Positions 5,220 to 5,644 of a stretch of 5,644 bases of DNA are shown one piece after another. A program made the position numbers and the translations under genes. The stretch spans positions 1-5,644 of the forward strand of contig CAMYCP010000093.1 in NCBI GenBank assembly GCA_947254385.1, given 5' to 3'. The DNA is from an uncultured Filifactor sp. (GTDB lineage Bacteria > Bacillota > Clostridia > Peptostreptococcales > Filifactoraceae). The notes below the pieces were generated by a model that was given only the letters and a program-made list of their open reading frames with translations, was not told the origin of the DNA and did not search any database. Numbering within the stretch: the first letter of the stretch is position 1; every line of letters begins with the position of its first letter.

Positions 5220-5644
5220 TCAATCACGTCTAAATAGAGGAGAAAGTCCTTCCGCCGGATTAAACGTCGGAGTTTTATTTGAAGTATCATCATCCGTATC
5301 ATTTTTTAAGGAACCGAATTTAGGGGGTGTATCATAATCAGATGACGGGGTACCATTAAAGTCTTCCGATATGCTCGGAGTTTCCGTGACATTACTTAAG
5401 TCTTCCGATACGTCTTGATTTTCGGGAACGTTGTAGCTATAGTCTGTCGTTTGAACGTTGCTGAAGTCTTCCGTCACGCTCGGAGTTTCGGGAACGTTAT
5501 AATTATATTCAGTTGGTTGAACGTTGCTGAAGTCTTCCGTCACGCTCGGAGTTTCGGGAACGTTATAATTATATTCTGTCGTTTGAATATTGCTGAAGTC
5601 TTCCGTCACGCTCGGAGTTTCGGGAACGTTATAATTATATTCAG
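5220..5644 (-). CDS. Tandem-repeat acidic protein, C-terminal part (5' end outside window)
   Basis: Not recognised as any named family. The reading frame stays open to the window edge, so about 140 C-terminal residues are visible and the true start lies outside; the GTG codons (such as 5609) are repeat valines. The visible part has a partial and two full 22-residue repeats of the form VTEDFSN, a linker, then YNYNVPETPS, followed by a diverged 22-residue copy, a shortened 13-residue copy and a degenerate start of another (ISEDFNG). A non-repetitive tail ends AEGLSPLFRRD. The repeats are rich in T, S, N, Y, P and acidic residues with no lysine or arginine, suggesting a disordered linker or surface-exposed region. 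No LPxTG anchor, membrane segment or C-terminal binding domain is seen. A secretion signal cannot be judged without the N-terminus. The gene converges on the suf operon and shows no functional link with it. Confidence 0.8.
   Translation of the reverse strand, partial: EYNYNVPETPSVTEDFSNIQTTEYNYNVPETPSVTEDFSNVQPTEYNYNVPETPSVTEDFSNVQTTDYSYNVPENQDVSEDLSNVTETPSISEDFNGTPSSDYDTPPKFGSLKNDTDDDTSNKTPTFNPAEGLSPLFRRD
5373..5644 (-). repeat. 66-bp tandem coding repeats
   Basis: Full units lie at 5544-5609, 5478-5543 and 5412-5477, a 39-bp shortened unit at 5373-5411, and a partial unit at 5610-5644. The anchor ctgaagtcttccgtcac recurs at 5461, 5527 and 5593, exactly 66 bases apart. Units at 5544-5609 and 5478-5543 differ mainly in one block of about 15 bases; the copy nearest the C-terminus is more diverged. 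The period is 22 codons, so gain or loss of a unit keeps the frame. The array continues beyond the window. Confidence 0.95.

Noticed and set aside
5607..5609. GTG at 5609 as start of the repeat-protein gene
   Set aside because: It encodes the valine that begins a repeat unit; the same repeat continues in frame to the window edge, so the gene starts outside.
5373..5644. Regular repeats as a possible CRISPR array
   Set aside because: The period is an exact 66 bases with no unique spacers, and the units translate as one continuous protein repeat.

Overview
The window is low-GC, with compact, tightly spaced genes and Shine-Dalgarno-led starts. It looks like chromosomal DNA of an anaerobic Bacillota. 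The protein style and the gene order sufC-sufB-sufD-sufS suggest the Tissierellia/Peptoniphilaceae neighbourhood, but that placement is a guess from memory and not a computed result.

Layout. Positions 1-219 are an AT-rich leader with candidate promoters. Positions 220-4658 hold a four-gene plus-strand operon for iron-sulfur cluster assembly: sufC (ATPase), sufB (scaffold core), sufD (scaffold partner) and sufS (cysteine desulfurase). Gaps between the genes are 1, 8 and 2 bases, so they are almost certainly co-transcribed. SufS takes sulfur from cysteine as a persulfide, the SufBC2D complex builds the cluster on SufB at the SufB/SufD interface, and SufC drives conformational change by ATP hydrolysis. 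The key catalytic residues of all four are visible. No sufU (the usual Bacillota sulfur acceptor) or sufA follows sufS in this window.

Positions 4659-5219 contain no intact gene but are rich in signals, most readable on the minus strand. They comprise a 43-nt interrupted stem, a near-consensus promoter (TTGACG, 18 nt, TATAAT), several small hairpins, a 43-codon decayed relic resembling a TnpB C-terminus, a terminal hairpin like an IS200/IS605 right end, and an intrinsic terminator with 18-bp perfect arms and a T-tract that favours the minus strand. Together they read as an internally deleted IS200/IS605-type element that kept its promoter and omega-RNA-like 3' part, so it could make a standalone RNA of about 250 nt. 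This is the most interesting part of the window.

Positions 5220-5644 are the C-terminal part of a minus-strand gene that runs off the window. It encodes an acidic, probably disordered protein built from 22-residue (66-bp) tandem repeats and converges on the suf operon. Its function is not recognised.
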